In this document: positions 18,626 through 27,477 of the stretch, in pieces
Numbering within the stretch: the stretch's first letter is position 1
Layout: every line of letters begins with the position of its first letter
Assembly: GCF_029319185.1 (NCBI RefSeq)
Contig: NZ_CP119754.1
Location: 1,302,001-1,366,000 of the forward strand
DNA length: 64,000 nt
Direction of reading: 5' to 3'
Source of the DNA: Superficieibacter sp. HKU1
Lineage (GTDB): Bacteria; Pseudomonadota; Gammaproteobacteria; Enterobacterales; Enterobacteriaceae
Notes under the pieces: model-generated
Databases searched by the model: none
Told to the model about the DNA's origin: nothing
What the model saw: only the letters and a program-made list of their open reading frames with translations
Position numbers and translations under genes: made by a program

Positions 18626-18649
18626 CTCACCCGGCCCGCACCGGGTGAG
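18626..18649 (+). terminator. Hairpin terminator after adk
   Basis: CTCACCCGG (18626-18634) pairs with CCGGGTGAG (18641-18649) eight bases after the adk stop codon, followed by TTTCACCTTT. A moderate T-tract supports intrinsic termination. Confidence 0.75.
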
Positions 18650-18730
18650 TTTCACCTTTCACAGCAATTAGTTCTTCTCCCGCGCTTTTCAGCTACAATT
18701 ATCAGCCGTTTTAATGGATAAGAGGCGGTA

Positions 18731-19693
18731 ATGCGTCAGACGAAAACTGGTATCCTGCTGGCTAACCTCGGCACTCCCGATGCACCGACCGCGGGTGCGG
18801 TTAAACGCTACCTGCGACAATTTTTAAGCGATAAACGCGTGGTTGATACACCTCGTCTGTTGTGGTGGCCGCTGCTGCGCGGGGTGATTTTACCGATTCG
18901 TTCGCCACGCGTGGCTAAACTTTATCAGTCGGTCTGGATGGAAGAGGGCTCCCCGCTGATGGTTTACAGCCGTCGACAGCAGCGCGCGCTGGCTGAACAT
19001 CTGCCCGACATCCCCGTAGCGCTGGGAATGAGCTATGGCCAACCTTCGCTTGCCAGCGCCGTTGATGAACTGCTGGCCAGCGATGTCGATCATATCGTGG
19101 TGCTGCCGCTCTATCCGCAATATTCCTGTTCAACGGTTGCTGCCGTATGGGATGAACTGGGACGTCTGCTGGCGAAGAGTCGCCGGGTGCCCGGCGTGAC
19201 GCTGATCCGCGATTATGCCGACGACACTGCCTATATTCAGGCGCTGGCAAACAGCGTGCGCGCGTCTTTTGCTACCCATGGTGAACCGGACTTGCTGCTA
19301 TTGTCATATCACGGCATTCCCCAGCGCTATGCTAACGAAGGGGATGACTATCCGCAGCGCTGCCGCGATACTACGCGCGAGCTGGTGTCCGCGCTGGAGC
19401 TGCCGCCGGAAAAAGTGATGATGACCTTCCAGTCCCGCTTTGGTCGCGAGCCCTGGCTGACGCCCTATACGGATGAAACGTTAAAAATGCTGGGTGAGAA
19501 GGGCGTAAAACATATTCAGGTGATCTGCCCTGGCTTCGCCGCCGACTGTCTCGAAACGCTGGAAGAAATTGCGGTGCAGAACCGGGAGTTTTTCCTCGAA
19601 GCGGGCGGCGAGAAATATGAATATATTCCGGCACTCAATGATTCCGCAGATCATATTACGATGATGGACGAGATCACCCGGCCTTATCGCTAA
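18731..19693 (+). CDS. hemH: Ferrochelatase
   Basis: Last step of haem synthesis, inserting Fe2+ into protoporphyrin IX. The 320-residue protein has the family N-terminal LLANLGTPDAP, the catalytic His segment LLSYHGIPQRY (about 193-203) and the C-terminal ICPGFAADCLETLEEI signature. RBS AGAGGCGG precedes the ATG. In E. coli K-12 the esterase gene aes lies between hemH and gsk; here the gap is only 64 bp. Confidence 0.97.
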   Translation: MRQTKTGILLANLGTPDAPTAGAVKRYLRQFLSDKRVVDTPRLLWWPLLRGVILPIRSPRVAKLYQSVWMEEGSPLMVYSRRQQRALAEHLPDIPVALGMSYGQPSLASAVDELLASDVDHIVVLPLYPQYSCSTVAAVWDELGRLLAKSRRVPGVTLIRDYADDTAYIQALANSVRASFATHGEPDLLLLSYHGIPQRYANEGDDYPQRCRDTTRELVSALELPPEKVMMTFQSRFGREPWLTPYTDETLKMLGEKGVKHIQVICPGFAADCLETLEEIAVQNREFFLEAGGEKYEYIPALNDSADHITMMDEITRPYR

Positions 19694-19757
19694 TCGCGCC
19701 GCAGGCGGGGAGTATGCTACTATTCTCCGCCTGTTCACTGCTATCAGAACCCCGTTC

Positions 19758-21062
19758 ATGAAATTTCCCGGTAAACGCAAGTCCAAACACTACTTCCCCG
19801 TCAACGCACGCGATCCGCTTCTGCAACAAATTCAACCAGAAAGCGAAACCGGCACCTCGTGGATTGTCGGTATCGATCAGACGCTGGTGGATATTGAAGC
19901 CAAAGTCGATGATGCGTTTGTGGCGCGCTACGGCCTCAGCGCCGGGCATTCGCTGGTCATTGACGATGACGTTGCCGAGGCGGTGTATCAGGAACTGATG
20001 CGCGACAATCTGATTACCCACCAGTTTGCAGGCGGAACGATTGGCAACACCATGCACAACTATTCGGTACTGGCCGATGATCGTTCTGTTTTACTGGGCG
20101 TGATGTGCAGCAACATTGAAATCGGCGGCTATGCCTACCGCTATCTGTGCAATACCTCCAGCCGTACCGATCTCAACTATTTGCAGGGCGTGGACGGGCC
20201 GATCGGCCGCTGCTTTACGCTGATTAGCGACAGCGGCGAACGGACATTCGCCATTAGCCCCGGTCATATGAACCAGTTTCGTGCCGACAGCGTGCCGGAA
20301 GCCGTCATTGCCGGTGCCTCCGCGCTGGTACTGACCTCTTACCTGGTGCGCTGCAAGCCGGGCGAGCCGATGCCTGAGGCGACCATGAAAGCCATCGAAT
20401 ACGCTAAAAAGCATAACGTTCCGGTAGTGCTGACGCTCGGCACCAAATTTGTGATTGCAGATAACCCGGAGTGGTGGCAGGCGTTCCTCAAAGAGCACGT
20501 CTCGATTCTTGCCATGAATGAAGAAGAGGCCGAGGCGTTGACCGGGCTTAGCGATCCGCTGCTGGCGTCGGATAAGGCGCTGGACTGGGTTGATTTAGTG
20601 CTGTGTACCGCCGGTCCCATCGGCTTATATATGGCGGGCTTTACCGAGGATGAGGCCAAACGTAAAACCCAGCATCCGCTGCTGCCGGGAGCGATTGCCG
20701 AATTTAACCAGTACGAATTCAGCCGGGCAATGCGGCATAAAGATTGTATTCATCCGCTGCGCATTTTCTCTCATATTGCCCCGTATATGGGCGGCCCGGA
20801 GAAAATCATGAATACCAACGGGGCTGGCGACGGCGCGCTGGCCGCATTGCTGCACGATATCACCGCCAATAATTATCACCGCAATAATGTGCCGAACTCC
20901 AGCAAGCATAAATATACCTGGCTGACCTACTCGTCGCTGGCCCAGGTGTGTAAATATGCTAACCGCGTCAGCTATCAGGTGCTCAATCAGCACTCTCCGC
21001 GCCTGACGCGCGGCCTGCCGGAGCGGGAGGACAGTCTGGAAGAGTCGTACTGGGAGCGGTAA
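19758..21062 (+). CDS. gsk: Inosine-guanosine kinase
   Basis: PfkB-family nucleoside kinase for purine salvage (inosine to IMP, guanosine to GMP). The 434-residue protein has the N-terminal substrate region, VLTLGTKFVIAD, and the C-terminal PfkB signature NTNGAGDGALAALLHD with the catalytic Asp (about 360). Same length as E. coli. It follows hemH on the same strand and is closed by a strong hairpin. Confidence 0.97.
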   Translation: MKFPGKRKSKHYFPVNARDPLLQQIQPESETGTSWIVGIDQTLVDIEAKVDDAFVARYGLSAGHSLVIDDDVAEAVYQELMRDNLITHQFAGGTIGNTMHNYSVLADDRSVLLGVMCSNIEIGGYAYRYLCNTSSRTDLNYLQGVDGPIGRCFTLISDSGERTFAISPGHMNQFRADSVPEAVIAGASALVLTSYLVRCKPGEPMPEATMKAIEYAKKHNVPVVLTLGTKFVIADNPEWWQAFLKEHVSILAMNEEEAEALTGLSDPLLASDKALDWVDLVLCTAGPIGLYMAGFTEDEAKRKTQHPLLPGAIAEFNQYEFSRAMRHKDCIHPLRIFSHIAPYMGGPEKIMNTNGAGDGALAALLHDITANNYHRNNVPNSSKHKYTWLTYSSLAQVCKYANRVSYQVLNQHSPRLTRGLPEREDSLEESYWER

Positions 21063-21078
21063 TCGCCCGATAGCGTTT

Positions 21079-21110
21079 TAAAAGCGGAACGACTCTGCGT
21101 TCCGCTTTTA
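21079..21110. terminator. Bidirectional terminator between gsk and the fimbrial operon
   Basis: A perfect 13-bp inverted repeat (TAAAAGCGGAACG 21079-21091 with CGTTCCGCTTTTA 21098-21110), six-base loop, flanked by A/T runs on both sides. It lies between convergent gsk and the last fimbrial gene and can serve both. Confidence 0.88.
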
Positions 21111-21119
21111 ACGCTGCGC

Positions 21120-21632
21120 TTACTGATAGGTAAACGAAAATTGAACCACTGCCTTGAATTCCCCCGCGGTGACATTGCCGGTTGGAGTATACATTCGGGC
21201 TGAAAGGGGAAATACCGCGCCGCGCGTTGTCCGATCAACATCAACCGTCATTTGACCTTGTGGCGGGATCTCCGTCAGGTGATCGCGGCTCATCAACTCT
21301 AGCGCCATTCCCGTCGCGTCGCCCTGAATATTGGCAAACTTTGTCGGATCGATATCGTCTGCATCACCGGAGAAAGACACCGTAACCTGCCGGGTTGATA
21401 GTGGGCAGGCGGAGAGCGTCAGGTCAACATCCTGCCATTCGCTGGTATTACCAACGGTGGTGTAGTCGACGGCACGCGCCTGCTGGAATCTGACCGTCTG
21501 TTCTTTTGTTCCTGTATCAACCGTACATGATGCCGCCACTACGGTTCCGCTGAGTGTAATATCCGCAGCAGAGGCGGCGGCAACCCATATGCATGCCATT
21601 ACCGGTATGTATCTGAAGACCTGATGCATCAT
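21120..21632 (-). CDS. Minor fimbrial subunit
   Basis: A 170-residue pilin-domain protein with a signal peptide (cleavage likely after AAASA). The paired cysteines (ASCTVDTG... and LSACPL), the central DLTLSACP motif and the C-terminal beta-strand ending VQFSFTYQ are the features of FimA/FimF-type subunits assembled by donor-strand exchange. It is the last gene of the six-gene fimbrial operon, 14 bp after the preceding subunit gene. It is probably an adaptor or tip-linker pilin; the exact role is not readable from sequence. Confidence 0.88.
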   Translation of the reverse strand: MMHQVFRYIPVMACIWVAAASAADITLSGTVVAASCTVDTGTKEQTVRFQQARAVDYTTVGNTSEWQDVDLTLSACPLSTRQVTVSFSGDADDIDPTKFANIQGDATGMALELMSRDHLTEIPPQGQMTVDVDRTTRGAVFPLSARMYTPTGNVTAGEFKAVVQFSFTYQ

Positions 21633-21646
21633 TATGCCTTCCCGTA

Positions 21647-22162
21647 TTACTGATAGGTAAACGTTGCCTGCACCTGACCCGTTATGCTGCCTGGCATGAC
21701 ATTGCCTTTCGACACTGCGCGGGCGCGAAGCTGAAGATCATAGGCATGAGTATCTGTGGGGATAACAACGTTTTCCAGACTGGAACCATTGTTGAACGTC
21801 TTATCTCCCGTCTGGCTTGTCAGCTCAAGCTTCAGATTCGTGGCATCACCGGTGTTTTTATAAAAATCGATATCGTCATCGGCCGTACCACTAAATGCCA
21901 CACTGAAAGAGGTCGTAGCGGGAGGGCAACTGGTAAGCGCCAGGGTGAAGTTTGTCCAGTTTGTTGCACTTCCGACAGCGGTCAGGCTATCTGCCTGAAT
22001 ATTATCGCCCAGGTTGACCGCCAGCGAATTTTGACCGCCATTAACAACACAAGGTGAGGCAACAACTTTACCGGTAATATCAATATTAACAGCGAAGCTG
22101 GTTGCCGAAAATAAGCTTCCACAGAACAGTGTGAATAGGGCCAGTTTTTTATCCATTTTCAT
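21647..22162 (-). CDS. Minor fimbrial subunit
   Basis: A 171-residue secreted pilin with signal peptide (SATSFA / VNIDITG), two cysteines (SPCVVNGG and LTSCPP) and C-terminal QVQATFTYQ. It resembles the gene that follows it (both have the VTVSFSG/FSVAFSGTADD segment), suggesting a duplication of an adaptor pilin. It lies between the putative adhesin and the last subunit gene. Confidence 0.88.
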   Translation of the reverse strand: MKMDKKLALFTLFCGSLFSATSFAVNIDITGKVVASPCVVNGGQNSLAVNLGDNIQADSLTAVGSATNWTNFTLALTSCPPATTSFSVAFSGTADDDIDFYKNTGDATNLKLELTSQTGDKTFNNGSSLENVVIPTDTHAYDLQLRARAVSKGNVMPGSITGQVQATFTYQ

Positions 22163-22177
22163 TTTGCATCCTTAGTG

Positions 22178-23176
22178 TTAGTTATACGTTACTTTTAATT
22201 CTATTGCTGTTTTGACATTGCCTGCGGTGACTTTATTTGCATCTTCGATATAGTAAGCCACCCTGAAATTCGGAATGGTATAATCACCAGAACCGTCATA
22301 ACCCTCAATGGGAATAGCTTTATTAACTGCATGGGCGGTACCGTCTGGATGCTGTATTTGAATAAATATTTCTTTAGCATATCCGTCGCCTTCAACTGTT
22401 TTCAATAAACCTTCAGACGCCGTATGCGTACCGTACACAGCAGAAAATGCATAATTAATCCCGTTAATTGCACCAGGGCAATTTTTTAACGTGATAACAG
22501 GTGCGTCCGTTGGTTTCACCGCACCGTTTACTATATCCGTTCCATAAATAGTTGGTAGCTTTATTTCCGTTGGCGCGTCAACAACGCAGGAAGTCACCAT
22601 AGGTTGTACAGAAACCCCAGAAAGCGCAAGGAAAGATAAATTACTCTGCGCACTTCCTGGCGGATTATGGTAATTCAATATAACGTCGGGAACGGTAGTT
22701 ATCGGACCTGCGGGTACCTTTTCTGTCAAACGTACAAGCTGATATTTAATATGCATAAAACCGTTTGCACTCACGTTTGACGAAGTAATGGTTATAGTAT
22801 TTGGCGCGATTACACCATAATTGGGCGTAAATAAACCCGGAGTAGAATAGTTCAGCTGATAGGCTATCCCTACACCTGGATTATTTGTCTTATAAACAGT
22901 CGCGCCATCACTGCTAAGGGTACCAGTTGGGGTACCATTAATTGTCAGATCTGCATAACCCTTTCCGTCATATTCTACATCAATGTCAACGGCATAAAGT
23001 CCGTGGTCATCAAACCACGTACTGCCCCCGACATTAGCCGGTATAGACCACGAGCTGAAATTATAAGAATATGTTACGCGTTGAGCTGAATCAGTATGAA
23101 ATGCTCCAGAGTAGCTGGTTTCTGATAAAACAAGCAGCCCTGCACAGAATATAATTTTTAAAATATTTTTATTCAT
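22178..23176 (-). CDS. Putative fimbrial tip adhesin
   Basis: A 332-residue secreted protein, about twice pilin length, in the position where FimH/SfmH-type adhesins lie (after the usher). A signal peptide ends near ETSYSGA. The N-terminal 190 residues would be a receptor-binding domain; the C-terminal part (about 195-332) is a pilin domain with two cysteines (TSCVVDAP, LKNCPG) and a terminal strand AIELKVTYN. The N-terminal domain is not one I recognise, so the receptor is unknown. It is AT-richer than its neighbours. Confidence 0.82.
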   Translation of the reverse strand: MNKNILKIIFCAGLLVLSETSYSGAFHTDSAQRVTYSYNFSSWSIPANVGGSTWFDDHGLYAVDIDVEYDGKGYADLTINGTPTGTLSSDGATVYKTNNPGVGIAYQLNYSTPGLFTPNYGVIAPNTITITSSNVSANGFMHIKYQLVRLTEKVPAGPITTVPDVILNYHNPPGSAQSNLSFLALSGVSVQPMVTSCVVDAPTEIKLPTIYGTDIVNGAVKPTDAPVITLKNCPGAINGINYAFSAVYGTHTASEGLLKTVEGDGYAKEIFIQIQHPDGTAHAVNKAIPIEGYDGSGDYTIPNFRVAYYIEDANKVTAGNVKTAIELKVTYN

Positions 23177-23192
23177 GATTTATGATCTTTTG

Positions 23193-25745
23193 TTATTGGC
23201 ATAAGGCATTCATTTCAATCACGCCACTGGAAGGGGGATTATCAGGGAGACGATAAACGATGTGACATTGTTCGTTTTGTTTACGTCCCCATTTAGCAGA
23301 CAATGCTCCCCGATCCTGCATCCCTGAAAGGTAAGCCTGGCCACCATCTCCCACAATAGAGGTATTGTTGGAAACGTTATCAACGGCAATCGTTGCGCCA
23401 AACGGAACAGCTTCACCATTACTTCGGGTCAGCGTCATTAATACGCGTTTACCAACCCGTGTATCGAAATGGGCTCGCACAATGGCACCACGGGTAGGAG
23501 TAACCATACGCGAGGTTAATGTCACATCTGTATTTTCTGGCAACGCGTCAGTGTCAAGGGTAATATCCGTTTCACGATAAGGGCTGATATAGGGAACAAT
23601 GGTGTAACCACGGAAGTCAGTTTTAACACCTGTTTGATTATTAATATCTACACCAGCTACGCCCGGCGCTTCCACTAATGCCGAGGTTTCACCCAGCGCC
23701 TGGCTGAACGTGAGTCCATGCGCATGAGCAACAATGCCTCCCTCAATGCCATAGTTCAACCGGCGCTGATCGTGATCGTAACTGTACGCCGCATTCATTC
23801 TGGCGTAGGTTCCCTGATAATCGAGGCTGGCATTACCGCCATTACCCTGACCATGATTCGTTTCGCTTTCCTGAACGCTCCAGTTCAGATTCTGGTCTTC
23901 CAGGGCAGAACCGTTAATTCCGACAGTGTGACTGGTATCTCCCTGTTTACTGGTGTTCAGGCTATAGCTTGCCCAGGTATTACTGAGCCAGCGGTCCAGC
24001 GGAATATTGATGCTCAGAGAGAATATCTGGTCTTTGCTATAAACGTTGTCATTGTCTTTGCCGTCGGTCGTATTACGGTTGTAGCTGTAATTCAGGCTGT
24101 AAGTGATCCCGTTCCAGTTATTGCTGTAACTAACACCCAGCGAACGCATATTACGATCGGTGTTCCAGTAGTCTTCGCTAACCGCGCTAAGAGAAAGCGA
24201 ACCTGCATTTTCCCATAGATTTTGATTAAGCGTAAATTCAGTGCGATTACGGCGACGATCGATGGTGTTTTGCCAGTCATGATCACGCCAGGTATCCAGC
24301 ACTTCCTGAAGGGTGTAATAACCTGACGTGGAGTAGCGGTACCCGGCAATGGAAATATTTGTACCGGTGCTGAGCATGTTTTTACTGTAACGAACACGTA
24401 CCGACTGTCCGCTGGCTTTTTCCTCGTCTTTTTGTTCAGACCAGGCCTGCGTGCTATCCAGTGAAACTGCTCCGAATCCGCCGAAGTTTTTACCGACACC
24501 TGCCAGTAACGATGTATAGTGCTGCGAGAACTGTCCCCCGCTATAAACCGTGAAACCAGCAGGTAAACCGTAAATAGCCGTTCCCTGAGCGAAGTTTGCT
24601 TTATCAACAGCGCTATCATATGGACGATACTGGCCTCCCGTCACACTGTACTTGAAGCGCCCTTCTCGTTGCAGGACGGGCAGGGAAGCGTAGGGCACCA
24701 GCTGGTGCTGCTCACTGCCGTCCGCCTCTTTTATAGTGACATCCAGATCGCCACTACTTCCCGTTGGGTACATATCCGTGATTTCAAAGGCACCCGGTGA
24801 GACGTAGGTCTGGTAAATAGTGTAACCGTTCTGCTTAATGATAATCTGCGCATTGGTCCGGGCGATGCCGCGAACGATCGGTGCATAACCACGTAGACTT
24901 TCCGGTAGCATATCGTCATCAGAGGCGAGTTGAACTCCACGGAAAGGGACGCCATCAAACATATCCGAGGGAGAGGTGCTATCACCTGCCGTCAGCTGGC
25001 TTTTCAGGGCAATAATATTGCGCTGTGCGTAGGTATAAACAGAATCCCAGCTCTCCTGGGCATCCTCACCTGAGATATTACGTGTCCAGGTACTGTAGTT
25101 ACGGATACGCCAGGGACCCAGATTTATTCCTGGACGCAGGTTCAGATAATAATTGTCCGAATCAGGCTGACCGGACTGCCGTGCCTGCGTGTTTCCCCCG
25201 CTAAAGCTGTAATTTAAAAGCAGGGCGTTGATACCTTCGTCCAGACGCTCCGGTGCCACATAGCCGCGGGCTTGCATATCCATTGCCGCCTGCGGAATGG
25301 CAAGTATCAACTGCTGACGATTAAATTCAAAGCGGGAACTGGCCTGTGGAATAGCGGCCAGATTTGCGCACTCGCTGGTATCGCCAAGCTGAGGGAAAAG
25401 ATTGACGCGGATCCCCAGTTCTTTTAGCGTTTCTACGCTAAAGCAGGGTTTCAACGTGTCCTGGCCGTTACTGTCTTTTTGCAGGGTAAAATTCACGTCA
25501 CGTGGACCCGCTGAGGTGTTATTAACAATAATATCCACGTGATAGGTACCAGGCATTTGCCCCATACCGTCTTCGAAAGAGGAGAGATCGGTAATATCTT
25601 TTCCGGGACCATCAATGCCCAGTAGTGCCGGGTTAAAATATTCACGCGCCATGGCGGATTGTGACACGGGTAAAATACATTGCAGAGCAACAAAGCAGGC
25701 CAGTCTGCTGAGCGTTATTTTTTTCTTCTTAGCATCTGCTTTCAT
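23193..25745 (-). CDS. Fimbrial outer-membrane usher
   Basis: An 850-residue FimD-family usher that secretes and assembles chaperone-bound subunits across the outer membrane. After the signal peptide (to about SAMA) come the N-terminal periplasmic domain starting REYFNPALLGIDG, a 24-strand beta-barrel with plug domain, and C-terminal domains ending in a Cys pair (EQCHIV ... MNALCQ). The full length is intact with no frameshift. It lies 16 bp upstream of the adhesin gene and 31 bp downstream of the chaperone gene. Confidence 0.93.
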   Translation of the reverse strand: MKADAKKKKITLSRLACFVALQCILPVSQSAMAREYFNPALLGIDGPGKDITDLSSFEDGMGQMPGTYHVDIIVNNTSAGPRDVNFTLQKDSNGQDTLKPCFSVETLKELGIRVNLFPQLGDTSECANLAAIPQASSRFEFNRQQLILAIPQAAMDMQARGYVAPERLDEGINALLLNYSFSGGNTQARQSGQPDSDNYYLNLRPGINLGPWRIRNYSTWTRNISGEDAQESWDSVYTYAQRNIIALKSQLTAGDSTSPSDMFDGVPFRGVQLASDDDMLPESLRGYAPIVRGIARTNAQIIIKQNGYTIYQTYVSPGAFEITDMYPTGSSGDLDVTIKEADGSEQHQLVPYASLPVLQREGRFKYSVTGGQYRPYDSAVDKANFAQGTAIYGLPAGFTVYSGGQFSQHYTSLLAGVGKNFGGFGAVSLDSTQAWSEQKDEEKASGQSVRVRYSKNMLSTGTNISIAGYRYSTSGYYTLQEVLDTWRDHDWQNTIDRRRNRTEFTLNQNLWENAGSLSLSAVSEDYWNTDRNMRSLGVSYSNNWNGITYSLNYSYNRNTTDGKDNDNVYSKDQIFSLSINIPLDRWLSNTWASYSLNTSKQGDTSHTVGINGSALEDQNLNWSVQESETNHGQGNGGNASLDYQGTYARMNAAYSYDHDQRRLNYGIEGGIVAHAHGLTFSQALGETSALVEAPGVAGVDINNQTGVKTDFRGYTIVPYISPYRETDITLDTDALPENTDVTLTSRMVTPTRGAIVRAHFDTRVGKRVLMTLTRSNGEAVPFGATIAVDNVSNNTSIVGDGGQAYLSGMQDRGALSAKWGRKQNEQCHIVYRLPDNPPSSGVIEMNALCQ

Positions 25746-25776
25746 TCTGTATCCTTACAGAGTCGGACATACGTTT

Positions 25777-26448
25777 TCACAGAGAAGTGTGGTGTTCTGC
25801 ACCGGTAGCACCAAAATCACTGATGAGTGTCCAGCTTATTTGTCCGGACGCTCCGGCAGGGATGGTGAACGTAGCGCTACTCCCAGGGGAAACATAGGTC
25901 GCATCTTTCACCATGCTGCCGCCAACTTTTACAAGACTAAAATTCATGTAGTAGGGAGTCGGGTTAGTCACCGTCAGCTGCTGGTTATTCCGTTGCCATG
26001 TCAGTTTATCTGCGAGGGTTTCTGGCATAGCGTTCAGAGACTGTGGGCGGTAAATGAGCTTAAGACGCGTTTTGATGGCGATCTGTAAGGTATTACCGTT
26101 ATTCTCCCCTGAGGTGGCCGGAATCGACTTAACATTCATCCAGTACATTGATTCGCGGTCTTCCGGTAAGTTACCGCCAGTGCGGACAATTCGTAAGGTA
26201 TTCTCTTCACTACCCCCCAGGCGGAATAACGGAGGGGTAATAATAAAAGGTGCTTTACTATTATTATCACTGCTTTCAACCCACGATTGAATAAGATAAG
26301 AATATTTATCCGGGTTTTTAATGCTTAAAGAGGCTTCTTTTTTTCCACCCTGATAGATAACGCGGGTACCACCGATAATGACCCCGGCGTGAGTTACTGG
26401 TGCTGAAAAAATAAATGCAGCAGCGATGAGCGAACTCAATAATTTCAT
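25777..26448 (-). CDS. Periplasmic fimbrial chaperone
   Basis: A 223-residue PapD/FimC-type chaperone. After a signal peptide (THAGVIIGGTRVIY marks the mature start) it has two Ig-like domains with the conserved Arg in GTRVIY, the YWMNVKSIP motif and the subunit-binding LQIAIKTRLKLIYRP strand (Lys near 115). It ends EHHTSL. A strong AAGGAGG precedes its ATG. It is the second gene of the operon. Confidence 0.93.
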   Translation of the reverse strand: MKLLSSLIAAAFIFSAPVTHAGVIIGGTRVIYQGGKKEASLSIKNPDKYSYLIQSWVESSDNNSKAPFIITPPLFRLGGSEENTLRIVRTGGNLPEDRESMYWMNVKSIPATSGENNGNTLQIAIKTRLKLIYRPQSLNAMPETLADKLTWQRNNQQLTVTNPTPYYMNFSLVKVGGSMVKDATYVSPGSSATFTIPAGASGQISWTLISDFGATGAEHHTSL

Positions 26449-26462
26449 TAGACCTCCTTAAA

Positions 26463-26490
26463 AAGTAAAACCGGTTCCCCGGCTTTACTT
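26463..26490 (-). terminator. Intra-operon hairpin after the major pilin gene
   Basis: AAGTAAAACCGG (26463-26474) pairs with CCGGCTTTACTT (26479-26490), one mismatch, four-base loop, in the gap between the major subunit gene and the chaperone gene. No T-run of full length follows, so it is more likely a partial terminator or an mRNA 3'-end stabiliser that keeps pilin mRNA in excess over the assembly genes. This role is inference from other fimbrial operons. Confidence 0.6.
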
Positions 26491-26522
26491 GCTGTCAGAT
26501 ACAGAATTTACCGTTATCCAGA

Positions 26523-27059
26523 TTAGTTGTAGGACAGGGTGAAGTTGACGGTACTGTTGGCTGTACCTACTCCTACCGTATCGCTGGTAGCGATATAGCG
26601 GGCAAAGAAGTCCAGATTGGTGTCGCTTTTTGCATCGACCGTTTTAGTTTCGGAGTCTGATCCCAGTGGCAGCTCTTTACCAGAGCCATTTAACAACTGA
26701 ACCGCCACGCCGGAGGCAACGCCCGTGGTGCCGTATCCAGTCAGTTGAAGATAATCGCTGTTATTGGTATCGGGGGTTCCACTGTATTTAACGGTAACCG
26801 GTTTACCTTTTAAATCTTCCGGGCAACCACTCAATACCAGCGTGAACTTAGTGTTCGCTGCGGTATCGCCAGCGGCAGCGAATGCCGTTTTAGCTACATC
26901 ACCTAATTTAACCGTCATTGGAGATGAAACAGAGCTATTTACCTGGCAACCAGCTTCAATAATATTACCAGTAAAGTTAATTTTTCCATCCTCTGCCAGA
27001 ACAGAGGCACTTATTCCCATTGCAGCGATAAAGGCGACAGCCGTTAGCTTTCCTTTCAT
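26523..27059 (-). CDS. Major fimbrial subunit (pilin)
   Basis: A 178-residue FimA-type pilin: signal peptide (GISASVLA), mature start EDGKINFTGNIIEAGC, two cysteines (AGCQVN, LSGCPED), and a C-terminal NSTVNFTLSYN donor strand. As the first gene of the operon with a hairpin behind it, it is the likely shaft subunit. It precedes chaperone, usher, adhesin and two minor subunits on the same strand. Confidence 0.92.
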   Translation of the reverse strand: MKGKLTAVAFIAAMGISASVLAEDGKINFTGNIIEAGCQVNSSVSSPMTVKLGDVAKTAFAAAGDTAANTKFTLVLSGCPEDLKGKPVTVKYSGTPDTNNSDYLQLTGYGTTGVASGVAVQLLNGSGKELPLGSDSETKTVDAKSDTNLDFFARYIATSDTVGVGTANSTVNFTLSYN

Positions 27060-27446
27060 TGAATAATCCTTAAATAATATTAATAATGTCGGGTTTTTGA
27101 TTTATTTAAATAATACCATGAGGTTACCCTCATTAATATTAAAACAATTCAAAGTGAGTATAGTTATTTTTGTCCATTTATAGTATTTAATTATTCTTAA
27201 ATTCAGAGTTAGTTTTTATTAATAGATTTGTTTTTTGTATATATTTATGGCGGAGAGGACGTGCTGAAGAACGTTAAATAATTTGTAATCTAAATGATTT
27301 GATGTGTTTAAATAGCTTTAGTAAATGTTTCGTCTTACGTTGCTTTCGTAAGTCCTATTTTTTTATCGGTCGGCTTGTATACATTAACTTGCTGAATACA
27401 GTAATAAATCATGTTAATTATAGGGGCATTATCTACTGGAAAACAA
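27060..27446. other. AT-rich control region upstream of the fimbrial operon
   Basis: About 390 bp between the major pilin gene and the ybaL terminator. It is strongly AT-rich with many A/T tracts, typical of an H-NS-silenced fimbrial promoter. I looked for paired inverted repeats of the kind that bound an invertible fim switch and found none, and no recombinase gene is nearby, so phase variation by inversion is not indicated. Confidence 0.55.
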
Positions 27447-27467
27447 GCAGGCGATGATATCGCCTGC
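27447..27467 (-). terminator. Intrinsic terminator after ybaL
   Basis: On the minus strand GCAGGCGAT / ATCGCCTGC (nine pairs, three-base loop) is followed by TTGTTTT (27440-27446). It begins 11 bp after the ybaL stop codon. Confidence 0.85.
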
Positions 27468-27477
27468 CATAAGGCTC

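Noticed and set aside
27060..27446. Possible invertible fimbrial switch upstream of the major pilin
   Set aside because: No paired inverted repeats of suitable length at the ends and no nearby site-specific recombinase gene.
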